Below, piece by piece: positions 30,533-32,007 of a DNA stretch of 32,007 nucleotides; positions within the stretch are counted from its first letter, which is position 1, and every line of letters begins with the position of its first letter. The notes beneath the pieces were generated by a model. That model made no database searches. It was not told the DNA's origin and saw only the letters and a program-made list of their open reading frames with translations. The stretch covers positions 1-32,007 of the forward strand of contig JBDREA010000107.1 of assembly GCA_043820265.1 (NCBI GenBank). The letters run 5' to 3'. This stretch comes from JBDREA01 sp043820265. GTDB taxonomy: Archaea; Altiarchaeota; Altiarchaeia; IMC4; JBDREA01. The position numbers were made by a program, and so were the translations under genes.

Positions 30533-31066
30533 ATGGCCTTAAGAAACGATGTCTTTGTTGTGTTTGCCTTAATCTTTTTATTATTTTGCGCCGGCTGCAT
30601 AACGGGAACAGGGGACGATTCGCAGCCTGTAAAAACTCAAATAAGCGATATGGACTGCCTTGAAACCTTGGATAAGGTGGCGAAAGGGATAAGCGTCACT
30701 ACCAGAAACTTTAGGGGATACTCACAGCAATGGGAATCCAAGGGCTTGTCTGACCCCGAATATACTAATAGTCTTAGGCGTTTCGAATCAGGTTACGCTC
30801 AAATCATAGAGTTCATGAAATCAAACGAAAACATCACGGGATGCGATTTGAGATATTCTGATGCGAAAAATCTTCTCGTCGAATCCTCTAAATCATATGA
30901 AAAAGCCACAACAGGGGTCCTTGATTACCTCGGGAGCGGATCGGATAAGGCTAGCAGGGATAGAGTACTATTGGAGGATGTCGTGGACGAATTGGACGTG
31001 GCAGACGGATACTTTGAGAAGGCAACCGCAGAACTACAAAGAAGACAAAAGGAATTGTCCGATTAA
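30533..31066 (+). CDS. Predicted lipoprotein, hypothetical
   Basis: 177 residues. The N-terminal signal is hydrophobic (VFVVFALIFLLF) and ends in a lipobox-like FCAGC, with Cys22 as the likely lipidated residue, followed by a Gly/Thr/Asp linker. The mature part is almost all helical and charged (NLLVESSKSYEKATTGVLDY), consistent with a small helical bundle on the cell surface. I do not recognise the family. GGAGGGTTGAT at 30517-30527 is a strong ribosome binding site 5 nt before the ATG. Confidence 0.7.
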   Translation: MALRNDVFVVFALIFLLFCAGCITGTGDDSQPVKTQISDMDCLETLDKVAKGISVTTRNFRGYSQQWESKGLSDPEYTNSLRRFESGYAQIIEFMKSNENITGCDLRYSDAKNLLVESSKSYEKATTGVLDYLGSGSDKASRDRVLLEDVVDELDVADGYFEKATAELQRRQKELSD

Positions 31067-31077
31067 TCCGGGGAAAA

Positions 31078-31692
31078 TTAAACGTCTATTACTTGAGTCT
31101 TTGCAAGTTTGTCTCCTAGACGCCTTCCATCCGCTAAAACAAATGTAAGAATTAACTCTATGAATCCCCCCACTAATGTAATAGTTAATACTGTCAAGCT
31201 AAGATTTCGAATTATTGATTTTGTTTTTGTGCAAGGCCTTTTTGATCTATGATCGACAACTCTCAAACCGATAATCCATTTCCCTGGACTGAGACCGCCG
31301 AATAACCCGTCTTTTATCAAATAAAGTATTGTGGCCACCAAAAATATTAGGGAAAAATAGACTGCCCCGACAAAATTCAATATTTTGCTTTCGAAAAACG
31401 AGGAAAGAAAAAAAGGCACAAACCCGATGAATAGTATTAATAGGTAGATTATTGCATCAAGGAGGTAGGCGAACAGTCTTTTCGGAGGCGACGCTTTTTT
31501 CAAGGTAATTCCCAGGGCTCCTTGCCCTGAGTAATCATCCAGTTGTCGTTTTTTCTTTGTCGAAATCTCTTTCGCAACAGACTCGGACGTGGTCGGTTTT
31601 TGTCCATCCACAGTGTCTTGAGTTTTGTTGCAGGTGCGGCAAAATCTTCCCCCTTCAAGAATTTCCGTCCCACCTTTAGTGCAAAATGCCAT
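31078..31692 (-). CDS. RDD-family membrane protein with N-terminal zinc-ribbon-like segment
   Basis: 204 residues. The start MAFCTKGGTEILEGGRFCRT looks like a small zinc ribbon, but the second expected cysteine is Gly (C4, C18 and C21 remain). A linker leads to an RDD domain: KRLFAYLLDAIIYLLILFIG (first helix with Arg and Asp), a second helix, then DGLFGGLSPGKWIIGLRVVD and a last helix ending ADGRRLGDKLAKTQVID. RDD proteins are small membrane proteins of mostly unknown role, some linked to ion exchange. It converges with the lipoprotein gene. GAGGCGAT just upstream of the ATG is a ribosome binding site. Confidence 0.8.
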   Translation of the reverse strand: MAFCTKGGTEILEGGRFCRTCNKTQDTVDGQKPTTSESVAKEISTKKKRQLDDYSGQGALGITLKKASPPKRLFAYLLDAIIYLLILFIGFVPFFLSSFFESKILNFVGAVYFSLIFLVATILYLIKDGLFGGLSPGKWIIGLRVVDHRSKRPCTKTKSIIRNLSLTVLTITLVGGFIELILTFVLADGRRLGDKLAKTQVIDV

Positions 31693-31732
31693 CTATCGCC
31701 TCACTAGCTATGGCGTTTTCATCGAATTATAA

Positions 31733-31916
31733 TTGCGGTCATATGGTAAATCGCTTTATTAGCTTGAATTTGCGGCGATTTACTATATTGAATTGCACAA
31801 GATTCCTCATTATCTTATGTGCAATTCACTATAACTTTTTAGACAAATATAATATTCGTTATGACCGCAAATATATTTGAGGACACAAAAGCTTGTCTAA
31901 TAAGTTGTGTCCTCAA
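31733..31916. repeat. Cluster of nested inverted repeats (possible structured RNA or recombination/replication site)
   Basis: AT-rich non-coding DNA with four perfect or near-perfect stems. Outer stem: 31733-31743 with 31860-31870 (TTGCGGTCATA). Inside it, hairpin A is 31746-31754 with 31775-31783 (GTAAATCGC), and hairpin B is 31789-31799 with 31818-31828 (TGAATTGCACA), with a further AGAT/ATCT pairing after a 2-nt bulge. Downstream, hairpin C is 31877-31888 with 31905-31916 (TTGAGGACACAA, 16-nt loop). The loop of C contains TTGTCTAA (31893-31900), complementary to TTAGACAA at 31839-31846, which would make a pseudoknot. The density is far above what the rest of the window shows. The bases at 31693-31732 hold nothing I can identify. 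Confidence 0.6.
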
Positions 31917-31936
31917 CTATAATATTATAAAGAAGG

Positions 31937-32007
31937 AGGGAAGGGGGGCGCGGACCCCCCCCGGGGGAGGAGGGGGGGGGGGGGGTGGGTGGGGGGGGGG
32001 GTTGTTT
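31937..32007. other. G-rich low-complexity tail, probable artefact
   Basis: Runs of G broken by a few other bases, including a C8G5 junction, with no resemblance to the composition of the rest of the window. Poly-G of this kind at a contig end is typical of signal-loss errors in two-colour sequencing or mis-extension in assembly. I would not treat it as genomic. Confidence 0.75.

Noticed and set aside
31937..32007. G-quadruplex or telomere-like end
   Set aside because: The G runs are irregular and sit at the very end of the window beside otherwise AT-rich DNA, which fits a sequencing artefact better.

Overview
This window reads as a piece of an archaeal chromosome, probably a contig end from an uncultivated archaeon. 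Archaeal marks include a 50-residue ribosomal protein L40e, a methanogen-type homocysteine gene set (COG1900/CBS, NIL-ferredoxin, UPF0280), geranylgeranyl-reductase-like flavoproteins, an archaeal lipoprotein, COG1361 S-layer-type repeats, AT-rich TATA boxes close to start codons, and GGTGA/GGAGG ribosome binding sites. I cannot name the lineage from sequence alone. The last ~70 bases are a G-rich low-complexity tail that looks like a sequencing or assembly artefact.

Layout. 1-392 (-): 5' part of an ornithine cyclodeaminase/alanine dehydrogenase family gene. 464-5120 (+): homocysteine-synthesis genes (sulfur transfer to aspartate semialdehyde) followed by two AT-richer FAD oxidoreductases. 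5145-5777 (-): adenylate kinase, divergent from a tiny, very basic protein (5815-6090). 6233-22359 (+): a 16-kb island of eight large same-strand genes with no standard metabolic role. 22376-28203 (-): a TetR-headed operon with a two-piece RND/MMPL exporter, a COG1361 surface protein and a DUF362 ferredoxin protein. 28336-30183 (-): a membrane-anchored protein with three thioredoxin folds. 30336-31692: L40e, a lipoprotein and an RDD membrane protein. 31733-31916: a cluster of nested inverted repeats.

The island is the novel part. Its second gene (7200-9749) reads as a sigma-70-like protein: regions 2, 3 and 4 can be recognised in order, region 2 is split by a ~110-residue insert, and further region-4-like modules follow. 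Archaea normally use TBP/TFB and have no sigma factors. It is followed by five divergent tandem paralogues (9814-20629). Each has an N-terminal helix-turn-helix and a two-helix LAGLIDADG-like fold that lacks the second (catalytic) acid. Four also show a similar conserved block after this fold, and the C-terminal helical modules are shuffled between copies. A GNAT-domain protein (20704-22359) closes the island. Most genes in it are preceded by the same short element, a T-tract followed by GACTTCC, 11-18 nt before the start codon. Other genes in the window have ordinary TATA boxes or Shine-Dalgarno sites instead. My working inference is a self-contained DNA-binding/transcription system: a sigma-like protein, a set of retired homing-endonuclease folds used as DNA readers, and a private promoter or boundary element. 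The sequence supports the domain assignments and the shared element; the functional link is inference.
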